Positions 1 to 5,749 are shown, numbered from the stretch's first letter. The stretch: DNA of 10,527 nucleotides from Treponema sp. (GCA_031281685.1 JAITFA010000047.1:1-10527), one strand, 5' to 3'. Program-made: numbers and translations. The notes: generated by a model from the sequence alone, not told the origin.

Positions 1-414
1 GGAGTACTCGGCGCGTATTTCAGTGAGTTGTATCGAAGGCATACGGTTGTTCCGTGCGGTAAAGGGAGCAAGCACGTTGAGGGTATTCCTGTATTCATCC
101 TCGACCAGAATGTCCGCTGTGACTGGTTCGCCTTCAGCGAGCCGTTTTTTCAAAGCAACCTTTACCAGCGAGCCGTCGGTGATGGATTCGACCTCAACGG
201 GCCTATCAAAGTTCAGGGAAACAACCTTGACCGGCGTGGTGAACCCAAACTCGATTTCTACGGGAGAAGCCGCCTTACACGAGACAAAGGCTGGCGCTTC
301 CCTGCTGGAGCTGCTGATAAGCGTTTGCTCCAGAAGCGACTCATTGGAACAGGAACCGGCGGAATACAGGAGCGCCGGAAACAGGATATTCCATACCAGA
401 AATGATGTTTTCAT
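1..414 (-). CDS. Putative lipoprotein, N-terminal part (runs off the left edge)
   Basis: An uninterrupted minus-strand reading frame starts at ATG 414-412 and stays open for 138 codons to the window edge, so the C-terminus is missing. A strong Shine-Dalgarno GGAGGT (423-418) lies 3 nt upstream of the ATG and supports the start. Residues 1-22 form a signal peptide (MKTS followed by a hydrophobic stretch) ending in Ala-Gly-Ser-Cys22. This is a relaxed lipobox of the kind accepted in spirochaetes, so the mature protein is probably a membrane-anchored lipoprotein facing the periplasm or surface. After a Ser-rich linker (about 34-38) the sequence is beta-rich with alternating hydrophobic residues (about 45-115), suggesting an Ig-like fold. 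The last visible residues (IQLTEIRAEYS) resemble the start of a lamin-tail-type beta domain, but this is only inference. The function is unknown. The plus-strand frames over the same bases lack a Shine-Dalgarno and recognisable protein character, so they were not called. Confidence 0.8.
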   Translation of the reverse strand, partial: MKTSFLVWNILFPALLYSAGSCSNESLLEQTLISSSSREAPAFVSCKAASPVEIEFGFTTPVKVVSLNFDRPVEVESITDGSLVKVALKKRLAEGEPVTADILVEDEYRNTLNVLAPFTARNNRMPSIQLTEIRAEYS

Positions 415-459
415 ATTACCTCCATGCGCATTGCGCTTTTTGCTTAATACGGCTCTGTT

Positions 460-488
460 GTTATGCTCTGCTTTAATACCGCGCTCAA
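460..488 (-). promoter_or_regulatory. Candidate sigma70 promoter for the lipoprotein gene
   Basis: On the minus strand, TTGAGC (488-483) is followed after exactly 17 nt by CATAAC (465-460). Each matches four of six consensus bases. Transcription would start near 453, giving a leader of about 40 nt that contains the GGAGGT ribosome binding site. The element overlaps the candidate promoter of the divergent gene at 507, so the two may compete for polymerase. The call rests only on motif matching. Confidence 0.33.
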
Positions 489-500
489 TGCCGGTATACT
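472..500 (+). promoter_or_regulatory. Candidate promoter with -10 six bases before the ATG at 507
   Basis: TATACT (495-500, five of six consensus bases) ends six bases before the ATG at 507. A poor -35 match, TTTAAT (472-477), sits 17 nt upstream. A start site 6-7 nt after the -10 would fall on the ATG itself, giving a leaderless transcript. No Shine-Dalgarno is present between 485 and 506. Confidence 0.35.
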
Positions 501-506
501 TTCCTC

Positions 507-959
507 ATGATAAACATTCTCAGGCTTGACCTGCGTTCACCGTTATTTTTTGTCAAAGATGAACGTATTAAACCCTTTGTATATGTAGCTGATGAGACGC
601 TGTTCTGTTTCAAGGTTTCGCCCGATCAGGCCGGGCGCATTGATCCAGAGGCGGAACGCTTTCTGGGGGAACTGCTGTTCGGGGCGCGGCGGGTGCCAGA
701 GACCGCAGAGGCGCTGGAGGCGCGGCGGGGGTCAGACACCGCTCCTGAGCTTCCGGCTGGCGCGTATCTGTTTGCTCAGGAGCGGGAGGCGCTGAATCAG
801 GAGGACTGGCTTTTCATGGCAATGGAGGTTCAGAAGGAAGGGCTATGGGAACGGCTCAAACTAGGGGATAACGTGTACCTGCGCTGTCTCTTTGAGGACA
901 ACAGCGCGGTTACACAGGTGTTCAGGCCCTACTGGATCGATACGGTTTCTACCATATAG
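507..959 (+). CDS. Conserved hypothetical soluble protein, 150 aa
   Basis: This is a 150-residue acidic protein with no signal peptide or membrane segment, so it is probably cytoplasmic. Hydrophobic strand-like segments (about 9-16, 24-36) are followed by a Glu/Arg/Ala-rich, probably helical or flexible stretch (about 45-78) encoded by G-rich DNA containing a short GAGGCGC direct repeat. A better-structured C-terminal part (about 83-150) contains PAGAYLFAQ and an LRCLFEDNSAVTQVFRPY region that reads as folded domain. I do not recognise the family. It does not match FliW, although the length is similar. The start at 507 is the only reasonable ATG: an in-frame stop lies at 474-476, and the next in-frame Met is far downstream. 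There is no Shine-Dalgarno. The 3' end overlaps the convergent gene on the opposite strand by 31 bp. It is divergently placed to the lipoprotein gene on its left. Confidence 0.75.
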   Translation: MINILRLDLRSPLFFVKDERIKPFVYVADETLFCFKVSPDQAGRIDPEAERFLGELLFGARRVPETAEALEARRGSDTAPELPAGAYLFAQEREALNQEDWLFMAMEVQKEGLWERLKLGDNVYLRCLFEDNSAVTQVFRPYWIDTVSTI

Positions 960-1639
960 CGGACATCCGGGCCATCGGCAGTGGGCTTGCTTGTCTCAAT
1001 CACAAACACCATAGCGCCGCCCTGCGGGGCTATCATTACCTTTTTGATGCGATAGGCGCTGATGAGTGGGCGTTTTACCTGCGGAGTACCTACGGTGTAG
1101 TTTTTTATAACGCTGGTCTGGGTGGTTCGTTCCAGGGTTATAAAAAAGGAAGAACTGAGAGTAGCCCCGCTTCCTTCGGTTGTAGGAACAAGTCGCGCCC
1201 GATATGACTCATTTCGCTCAAAGTCCCGAAACTCAATGGTCTCACCAGTGGAAGCTGGCTGGGTGGTATCCAGTGAAAGATAGAGGAGCTGTCCCTGAAG
1301 CAGGTACGTTATGCCGTAGCGATTCACGAGTTCGGTATTGCGGGAGACAAGCCTGAACAATGCGCCCATGCCGTCCTGTCCCGCTATAACCGGACTGTCG
1401 TGGACAAAGGAAAGACGTCCGCCGTTTACAAACGTGTTACGCGGTACATCAACCACAAACAGCTCAGCCCAAGGCTTCAAGGTTTGAGACTGCACCCCAT
1501 ACTGCCCGAACATATAGTTCAGGCCATCTGACGAGAAGCCAAAATCAACAAACGACGCGATATCCCCTGCCCAAGCAAGGGACTTGATCGCGAGTACCAT
1601 GATGATAACAAAACTATAACGGACTTTTTTTATAAGCAT
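929..1639 (-). CDS. DUF2259-like predicted secreted protein
   Basis: This 236-residue protein has an N-terminal signal peptide (basic MLIKKVR, hydrophobic core about 9-21) and a plausible signal peptidase I site after Ala-Trp-Ala24, so it is likely periplasmic or exported. The mature N-terminus (GDIASFVDFGFSSDGLNYMF) and its continuation FGQYGVQ resemble the DUF2259/COG5497 'predicted secreted protein' family that I associate with treponemes; this is recognition by eye. The remainder is beta-rich without cysteines or an obvious catalytic motif. The molecular function is unknown. AAGGA (1650-1646) lies 6 nt before the ATG (1639-1637) and supports the start. The last 31 bp, including the stop, overlap the convergent gene 507-959. 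The gene is transcribed divergently from the membrane protein at 1731 across a 91-bp spacer. Confidence 0.82.
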   Translation of the reverse strand: MLIKKVRYSFVIIMVLAIKSLAWAGDIASFVDFGFSSDGLNYMFGQYGVQSQTLKPWAELFVVDVPRNTFVNGGRLSFVHDSPVIAGQDGMGALFRLVSRNTELVNRYGITYLLQGQLLYLSLDTTQPASTGETIEFRDFERNESYRARLVPTTEGSGATLSSSFFITLERTTQTSVIKNYTVGTPQVKRPLISAYRIKKVMIAPQGGAMVFVIETSKPTADGPDVRYMVETVSIQ

Positions 1640-1656
1640 GGCGTTTCCTTAAACCT

Positions 1657-1662
1657 ATTATC
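1657..1662 (-). promoter_or_regulatory. Candidate -10 element for the DUF2259-like gene
   Basis: GATAAT on the minus strand (five of six consensus bases) lies 17 nt upstream of the ATG at 1639, so a transcript would have a short leader of about 10 nt carrying the AAGGA site. No good -35 is seen at 16-18 nt spacing; the nearest, AAGACA, is only 14 nt away. Confidence 0.28.
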
Positions 1663-1695
1663 GGCTAAGTACGCTGTGTCTTGAGATGCGCCATC

Positions 1696-1725
1696 TTGAG
1701 ACGCAAGCCCCGGCTGATCTATGCT
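1696..1725 (+). promoter_or_regulatory. Candidate promoter of the membrane-protein gene
   Basis: TTGAGA (1696-1701, five of six) and TATGCT (1720-1725, four of six) are separated by 18 nt. The -10 ends 5 nt before the ATG at 1731, placing the start site at or next to the start codon. The heptamer CTTGAGA occurs twice, 15 nt apart (1680-1686 and 1695-1701). The second copy lies in a small inverted repeat CTTG-AGACG-CAAG (1695-1707), which could be an operator overlapping the -35. Confidence 0.45.
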
Positions 1726-1730
1726 AAGGT

Positions 1731-2564
1731 ATGATCCTTAGTAGAAGAAACAAATTTCTCAAAGCCGGTATCATGCTTTCCTTGCTATTTCTGGTCTTAA
1801 GCATTGTAGGCTCATTTGTTGTTATGCCGGTGTATCCGATTGCCGTGGCTGGCGCGACAAGGCGGGTTTCTGGTCTGCTCCAGTCGCTTATCAGCCATTT
1901 TTTCGGGCCGGACTCTTACGCGCCGTTTTTTTCTATGGCTTGCGCGGTGATCTATGCCTTTGTAGCTACTATCGTGATCTACAGTTCTTTTGAACAAACC
2001 CGTTGTCAGGAGATTCTGTTCTTTAGTTTTTTTGCGTTCTCATTTGCCTTTGAAGCGTGCCGTATCCTGCCGGCCCTGAGCCAGCAATACGCCTTTCCCA
2101 GCTTTTATCTCATTGTGGGTACACGCGCCATGCTGTTTGGCCGTTACTTCGGCCTGTTTTCCCTGTTCGCCTCCAGTGTTTGCGCCGCCGGACTTGAGGT
2201 GGATAAGCAGCGCATCCTCCTCTGGATCATCATTCTTACCACACTGCTCATCGTGTCGGGGATACCGGTTGACAGCCTTTCGTGGGATTCCAGTCTCTGC
2301 ATGATCCGCGCCTACTCCGGGCTGTTTAACATGCTTGAGCTATGCCTTGTCTGTGTTACCACGCTCAGTTTTTTCATTACCGCGTATTCCCGTAATTCCG
2401 CCGAGTATGTCTTTATCGGCGTGGGTTCTTTGCTTGTTGCGCTGGGAAGGAGTCTGCTCTTCAGTTCAGACACATGGATCACTCCCCTTCCCGCGCTTGC
2501 GGCGCTGGCTGTGGGCACTTGGTTTATCTGCGCCCGCCTGCACCGCATGTATCTCTGGTTATAG
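1731..2564 (+). CDS. Polytopic membrane protein of unknown function, about 8 TM helices
   Basis: This 277-residue, strongly hydrophobic protein has a basic start (MILSRRNKFLK) and about eight predicted membrane segments by eye: near 14-38, 64-86, 95-116, 130-154, 161-180, 197-219, 225-245 and 252-270. The loops are short and the C-terminus is basic (ARLHRMY). There is no transporter signature, ATP-binding motif or catalytic motif that I recognise. The seven- or eight-helix layout resembles sensory or scaffolding membrane modules, but no signalling domain is fused to it. The start at 1731 fits the candidate promoter directly upstream. AAGG abuts the ATG (1 nt away), too close to act as a ribosome binding site. 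It is divergent from the DUF2259-like gene. Its stop codon lies four bases from the stop of the convergent metallopeptidase gene. Confidence 0.8.
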   Translation: MILSRRNKFLKAGIMLSLLFLVLSIVGSFVVMPVYPIAVAGATRRVSGLLQSLISHFFGPDSYAPFFSMACAVIYAFVATIVIYSSFEQTRCQEILFFSFFAFSFAFEACRILPALSQQYAFPSFYLIVGTRAMLFGRYFGLFSLFASSVCAAGLEVDKQRILLWIIILTTLLIVSGIPVDSLSWDSSLCMIRAYSGLFNMLELCLVCVTTLSFFITAYSRNSAEYVFIGVGSLLVALGRSLLFSSDTWITPLPALAALAVGTWFICARLHRMYLWL

Positions 2565-2577
2565 CTGACTATAAGCC
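2557..2577. other. Palindrome containing both convergent stop codons
   Basis: TTATAG (2559-2564) and CTATAA (2569-2574) form a perfect 6-bp inverted repeat around a CTGA loop, extendable by GG/CC with one bulged base. The TAG stop of the plus-strand membrane protein and the TAG stop of the minus-strand metallopeptidase each form one arm. The stem is AT-rich and neither strand has a following U-run, so it is not a convincing intrinsic terminator. It might still fold at both mRNA ends. Confidence 0.35.
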
Positions 2578-3357
2578 CTCAAGTTCCTTCTGAACCTCAC
2601 TGAGTCGCTTGGAAAGCGAAGCGATGGTACGCTCAAGCCGCGCCCGTTCCTTTTCAAGCAGGACTTTTGGTTCCTCATCCACTTTTTTGCGCGTTTCATT
2701 CCTGACTGTGTCCGGGCTTTTCCCGCCCAGCAGCGCCGATTCCGCCGCTTCCCGCTCACTTTCGTTGGAGATACCGGCAAGGAAGCGCATGTTATCACTG
2801 CCGAGCGAGGGATTCAGGTTGAACTGCTGTATCTTCATAGCCAGAGTTGCGGCTTGGCGCGGGATACGAAGCACGCGGTCTATATAATCCTCAAACCGCC
2901 CGCCTATGTTCGCGCAAAGCTCCTGCGCCTGAAAGAGCCGCGTTCCCAGTTCCTTCATGATACTCCCGTTTTCAAAAAGATAACGCCTGATGACTACGGT
3001 TAGCTCATTCAGTTCCGGGGACAGAGCAAAGACGTTTTTGTATATCTCCCTCGACTCAGCCCTTTCGAGTAGTCCGTGAAAGATAGCCCAAAACTCTGCG
3101 GTATGAGCGCGGCTGGAGAGCTTCCCGTTACGCGAACAGGCGTGCAGGTGATGAGCATACTCATGGATCGCGGTATATAAGAGCAAGTTATCGTTGGGCG
3201 GGTTCGTGAAGTTCCGGTTGTGAATGATGATTTCCCTGGTCTCCGGTTTATAAAAACCGTTTACCTTTTTACTCGCTTTCCCGGAGTAGATAAGCGTGAA
3301 ATCCAGCGGCGAATCCTCAAGGGAGAGGAGAGTGGCTTTTACCTGATCTTGATTCAT
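2569..3357 (-). CDS. Zinc metallopeptidase (SprT/YgjP-like HExxH) with helical C-terminal region
   Basis: This 262-residue protein has no signal peptide or membrane helix, so it is probably cytoplasmic. The N-terminal half carries AIHEYAHHLH: His65, Glu66 and His69 form a HExxH zinc site, and His85 in HTAEFW is the likely third ligand, as in the SprT/YgjP/Wss1-type H-x-x-x-F-W pattern. Upstream beta strands (about 32-47, GFYKPETREIIIHNR) fit that fold. Residues about 135-222 are helical (QAQELCANIGGRFEDYIDRV, then a GKSPDTVR end) and recall small DUF3102-like or ParB-like helical domains, a weak resemblance. Residues about 225-262 are a Lys/Glu/Leu-rich coiled coil. Substrate unknown. The gene follows the CoA ligase by 31 nt on the same strand and is probably co-transcribed, but its ATG (3357-3355) has no Shine-Dalgarno; a -10-like element sits 6 nt upstream. 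Zinc peptidase activity is a good inference; the C-terminal role is open. Confidence 0.8.
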   Translation of the reverse strand: MNQDQVKATLLSLEDSPLDFTLIYSGKASKKVNGFYKPETREIIIHNRNFTNPPNDNLLLYTAIHEYAHHLHACSRNGKLSSRAHTAEFWAIFHGLLERAESREIYKNVFALSPELNELTVVIRRYLFENGSIMKELGTRLFQAQELCANIGGRFEDYIDRVLRIPRQAATLAMKIQQFNLNPSLGSDNMRFLAGISNESEREAAESALLGGKSPDTVRNETRKKVDEEPKVLLEKERARLERTIASLSKRLSEVQKELEGL

Positions 3358-3363
3358 GCGGTG

Positions 3364-3392
3364 ATATTACAAAGGCTGGCTGTAAAGCTCAA
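3364..3392 (-). promoter_or_regulatory. Candidate internal promoter for the metallopeptidase gene
   Basis: On the minus strand, TTGAGC (3392-3387) overlaps the stop codon of the CoA ligase. After exactly 17 nt comes TAATAT (3369-3364, four of six), which ends 6 nt before the metallopeptidase ATG. A transcript from here would be leaderless, which would explain the missing ribosome binding site. Motif matching only. Confidence 0.35.
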
Positions 3393-4624
3393 TACCGATT
3401 ATCGAAAATCCGCGTTGATTTCTTCTCACTGCGGGGAAGTTCTCCCATACCCACGGCTTTGGCGTTAGGGGTGAGACCTACCTTTTCCTTGAACACCGCT
3501 TCCACGGTTTTTTCAAGATTCCTCATGGCAACCCGCTCGCCAAGCTGAGTCTCAAAGAGCAGGTTAAGGATATCCCTGCCGTTAAGGTGGTCAATGATGA
3601 TCTGGTACTCGCTCGAAACGTCAGCTATGGAAGAAAGCACCTCGTCCACCCTGCCGGGGAAGATCATTGTGCCTTTCACCTTAACCATGTCGTCGGAACG
3701 GCCAATGAGAGTGTCAATGCGGGGGAAAGCGAGACCGCATTGACATGGGCCGGGCAGCTCGCGGGTGAGATCGTGGGTGCGGTAGCGGATAAGCGGCGCG
3801 CCCTCCTTGCGTAACGTAGTGATCACTAGTTCACCAATGCTGCCTTCAGGGACCATCTCGCCGGTTTTCGGATCAACAATCTCGTAGTAAACATAGTCGG
3901 TCCACATATGCATACCACACTGACACGCGCAGCTAATCCCGATGCCCGGACCGTAGATTTCGGTGAGTCCGTAGATGTCGTATAATTCCACCCCCAGTTC
4001 CGCGGCAATACGGGCGCGCATTTTGTCGCCCCAGCGCTCGGAGCCAATGAGACTTTTTTTGAGGCATATCTTGTTTCTCACCTCGCGCCGCTCAATCTCC
4101 TCAGCAAGCAGGAGCGCGTAAGACGATGTGGCGCACAGCACGGTAGACCGCATATCGATCATCATCTTGATCTGCTTATCCGTGTTTCCCGGACCCATCG
4201 GGATAGCCATAGCCCCCAAGCGCTCGGCGCCAAGCTGGAACCCGATACCTGCTGTCCAAAGCCCGTAACCAGGGGTGATATGCACCCGGTCCAGCGCGGT
4301 AACGCCAGCGGTTTCATAACAGCGGGCGAACATCAGTGTCCAGGCGTCAACGTCCGCCTGGGTATAGGGGATGATCACTGGCGTTCCGGTTGTACCAGAC
4401 GACGAGTGAATCCGTACAACCCGCGCTTCATCGACCGCCAGCAGTCCCAGTGGATAGGCGTCTCTGAGGTCTTCCTTCTCGGTAAAAGGCAGTTTCTCAA
4501 AATCAGCGCGACTCTGTATATCATCAGGCTTTATCCCCGCAAAGTGCTTCTGGTAAAACGCCCCGTTCAGAGCGTGCCTCATAGATGACTTAATCTGCCC
4601 AAGCGTATCAGCCGTCATTTCCAT
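3389..4624 (-). CDS. paaK: Phenylacetate-CoA ligase family adenylating enzyme
   Basis: This 411-residue cytoplasmic enzyme is slightly shorter than the usual 430 or so, mainly at the N-terminus. Members join phenylacetate or related aryl acids to coenzyme A through an acyl-AMP intermediate. Family signs in order: KLPFTEKEDLRDAYPLG (44-60), the ATP-binding loop SSSGTTGTP (74-82), the adenylate motif YGLTE (218-222), YRTHD (281-285), the hinge and C-domain entry GRSDDMVKVKG (308-318), and a C-terminal LPRSEKKSTR with Lys401/402 near the expected catalytic lysine. Cys232/234/236 with His239, and Cys294/296, could form the structural metal site seen as Cys clusters in this family. The start (4624) has GGAGGT six bases upstream. 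It is probably the first gene of a pair with the metallopeptidase. No iorAB or phenylacetate oxidation genes are nearby, so the substrate is uncertain. In a gut anaerobe a role in aromatic amino acid breakdown products or aryl-acid scavenging is plausible. The symbol denotes the family. Confidence 0.9.
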   Translation of the reverse strand: MEMTADTLGQIKSSMRHALNGAFYQKHFAGIKPDDIQSRADFEKLPFTEKEDLRDAYPLGLLAVDEARVVRIHSSSGTTGTPVIIPYTQADVDAWTLMFARCYETAGVTALDRVHITPGYGLWTAGIGFQLGAERLGAMAIPMGPGNTDKQIKMMIDMRSTVLCATSSYALLLAEEIERREVRNKICLKKSLIGSERWGDKMRARIAAELGVELYDIYGLTEIYGPGIGISCACQCGMHMWTDYVYYEIVDPKTGEMVPEGSIGELVITTLRKEGAPLIRYRTHDLTRELPGPCQCGLAFPRIDTLIGRSDDMVKVKGTMIFPGRVDEVLSSIADVSSEYQIIIDHLNGRDILNLLFETQLGERVAMRNLEKTVEAVFKEKVGLTPNAKAVGMGELPRSEKKSTRIFDNRY

Positions 4625-4648
4625 AACCGTACCTCCATTTTATGCTTC

Positions 4649-4677
4649 TCTATAACCTGAGTTCGATGAGTTCTTAA
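4649..4677 (-). promoter_or_regulatory. Candidate promoter for the CoA ligase-metallopeptidase pair
   Basis: On the minus strand, TTAAGA (4677-4672) and TATAGA (4654-4649) are each four-of-six matches separated by 17 nt. Transcription would begin near 4642, giving a leader of about 18-20 nt containing the GGAGGT site. One arm of a 9-bp inverted repeat (4658-4666) lies in the spacer between -35 and -10, a suitable operator position. Confidence 0.4.
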
Positions 4678-4785
4678 CATAGGGGAAGGCGCTTTCCAAC
4701 TCAGCCCTGCGTTAGAGATGCTGCTCTACTCTATGCGTGAGTGATACACACCTCAACAGGTTTCTTCCACATACAGTCGAACTCA
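4658..4785. repeat. 9-bp inverted repeat spanning 128 bp
   Basis: The arms TGAGTTCGA (4658-4666) and TCGAACTCA (4777-4785) are exact reverse complements. The left arm falls inside the candidate promoter of the minus-strand CoA ligase gene. A 9-bp pair within about 260 bp can arise by chance, so a functional role is only a suggestion. Confidence 0.35.
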
Positions 4786-4844
4786 CGTTAATATAAAGTA
4801 CGATGTAGGTAACAAAAGACGCAATACCGTTATCTCATAGCTTC

Positions 4845-4879
4845 CTGAAATACAAAGATAAGAATTGGTATACTATAAT
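4845..4879 (+). promoter_or_regulatory. Candidate promoter for the NTPase-TPR operon
   Basis: A perfect -10, TATAAT (4874-4879), ends six bases before ATG 4886. It overlaps a second possible -10, TATACT (4869-4874), which has an extended TGG immediately upstream (4866-4868) and a CTGAAA -35 (4845-4850, four of six) at 18-nt spacing. The first choice predicts a leaderless mRNA, the second a leader of about 5 nt. Either way no ribosome binding site can fit. Confidence 0.55.
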
Positions 4880-4885
4880 AGCATT

Positions 4886-5749
4886 ATGTTGTTCGACATT
4901 TTGTTCCCCAAGGTTAAAGTCTATGTTCTCGTTGGTGAAAGTGGTACTGGAAAAAGTTTCAGAGCGAAACTTGTTGCGCAGAAGTACGGCATTGACTTCA
5001 TCATTGACGACGGTCTGCTCATCAAGAACGACCGTATCCTTGCCGGACACTCAGCCAAGATGGAAAAGAGCTTTCTATCGGCGGTCAAGGTCGCGCTGTT
5101 TGACGAAAAGTCCCACCGCGACGAGGTTGCCCGCAAGCTCCAGGGGGAACGCTCGCGAAAGATACTCATACTCGGTACGTCGGAGAAGATGGTAAACAAG
5201 ATAGCCAACCGGCTTCAGTTGCCGCCACCCTCCCGAATCATTAAGATTGAGGATATTGCCTCACAAGCCGATATTGAAAAAGCGATTAGAGTGCGACGTA
5301 TAGAGGGGAAGCACGTTATTCCAGTTCCTTCGATGGAGGTGAAGCGGACTTATCCTAATATCTTTTATGACGCCATTCGGATTTTCAAGCGAGAACACGC
5401 GCCGGTCGGAATCGGGTCTACGCCCACCGTGCTTGAAAAGTCGGTGGTTCGCCCTCTGTATTCCATGCCTAACAAGGTGTCCATCTCTGGAGATGCGCTG
5501 AAGCAGATGGTTATTCTCTGTGTGGATGAGTACAACAGGGATATACGGATTAAGAAACTGCTGGTGAAAGATGACGTAGTGGGATACCGCGTAGTTATGA
5601 CCATTGACGTACCTGATGGAACCGAGCTTGAGGGGAATATCAACTCGTTCCAGCAGTATATCATTGAAGATATTGAGCGCTATACCGGTATTCTTATTGA
5701 GGAAGTTAATATTATTATTGATAAAATAATTGCAAAAAAGTTAGTGTAA
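4886..5749 (+). CDS. P-loop NTPase with C-terminal Asp23/Gls24-like domain
   Basis: This 287-residue soluble protein carries a Walker A motif GESGTGKS (17-24), a Walker B-like VALFDE (69-74; Asp73, Glu74) and a third strand KILILGTS (92-99) ending in a polar residue, typical of a small P-loop NTPase core. A middle segment (about 122-190, including RRIEGKHVIPVPSMEVKR) links to a C-terminal domain (about 197-284). That domain follows the Asp23/Gls24 envelope-stress pattern: VSISGDAL at its start, a central V-beta stretch (232-242) and QQYIIEDIERYTGILIEEVN (256-275), the family's characteristic helix-TG-strand ending. Domain identity is by eye. The function is unknown; Asp23-type domains form multimers and can associate with membranes in Gram-positives. 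I chose ATG 4886 over an in-frame TTG at 4865 because the promoter hexamer lies between them. The stop codon overlaps the Shine-Dalgarno of the TPR gene, so the two form an operon. Confidence 0.82.
   Translation: MLFDILFPKVKVYVLVGESGTGKSFRAKLVAQKYGIDFIIDDGLLIKNDRILAGHSAKMEKSFLSAVKVALFDEKSHRDEVARKLQGERSRKILILGTSEKMVNKIANRLQLPPPSRIIKIEDIASQADIEKAIRVRRIEGKHVIPVPSMEVKRTYPNIFYDAIRIFKREHAPVGIGSTPTVLEKSVVRPLYSMPNKVSISGDALKQMVILCVDEYNRDIRIKKLLVKDDVVGYRVVMTIDVPDGTELEGNINSFQQYIIEDIERYTGILIEEVNIIIDKIIAKKLV

Larger units (their letters stand above)
4625..4885. other. 261-bp divergent intergenic region with inverted repeats
   Basis: This is the largest gene-free stretch in the window. It holds the candidate promoters of the two divergent operons at its ends. 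Between them are: a 9-bp inverted repeat, TGAGTTCGA (4658-4666) and TCGAACTCA (4777-4785), spaced 110 bp apart; a near-perfect palindrome GGAAGGCGCTTTCC (4684-4697); and a small stem TAGAG-ATGCTG-CTCTA (4713-4728). I see no convincing ORF, tRNA or known riboswitch. The widely spaced repeat could be a looping regulator site, or the region could encode a small RNA; neither is shown. Confidence 0.5.

Noticed and set aside
23..529. Two long plus-strand open frames covering 23-529 and 28-405
   Set aside because: They have no ribosome binding site and no recognisable protein character, and they lie opposite the minus-strand lipoprotein gene, which has a Shine-Dalgarno and signal peptide.
660..760. 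G-rich stretch as a repeat or quadruplex element
   Set aside because: It is an Arg/Glu/Ala-rich coding segment; the short GAGGCGC repetition is explained by codon composition and there are no regular G-tracts.
507..959. Flagellar assembly factor FliW
   Set aside because: The length is similar, but I could not find the FliW sequence pattern, and no csrA or flagellar gene is adjacent.
4698..4844. Possible tRNA or riboswitch in the intergenic region
   Set aside because: No cloverleaf, no TTCGA-loop context with matching acceptor stem, and no known riboswitch core could be assembled; the short GTTCGA at 4661 is not flanked by tRNA-like arms.
4865..4885. Upstream TTG start adding seven residues to the NTPase
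   Set aside because: The extra codons overlap the best promoter hexamers (TATACT and TATAAT), and there is no Shine-Dalgarno before the TTG; ATG 4886 is preferred.
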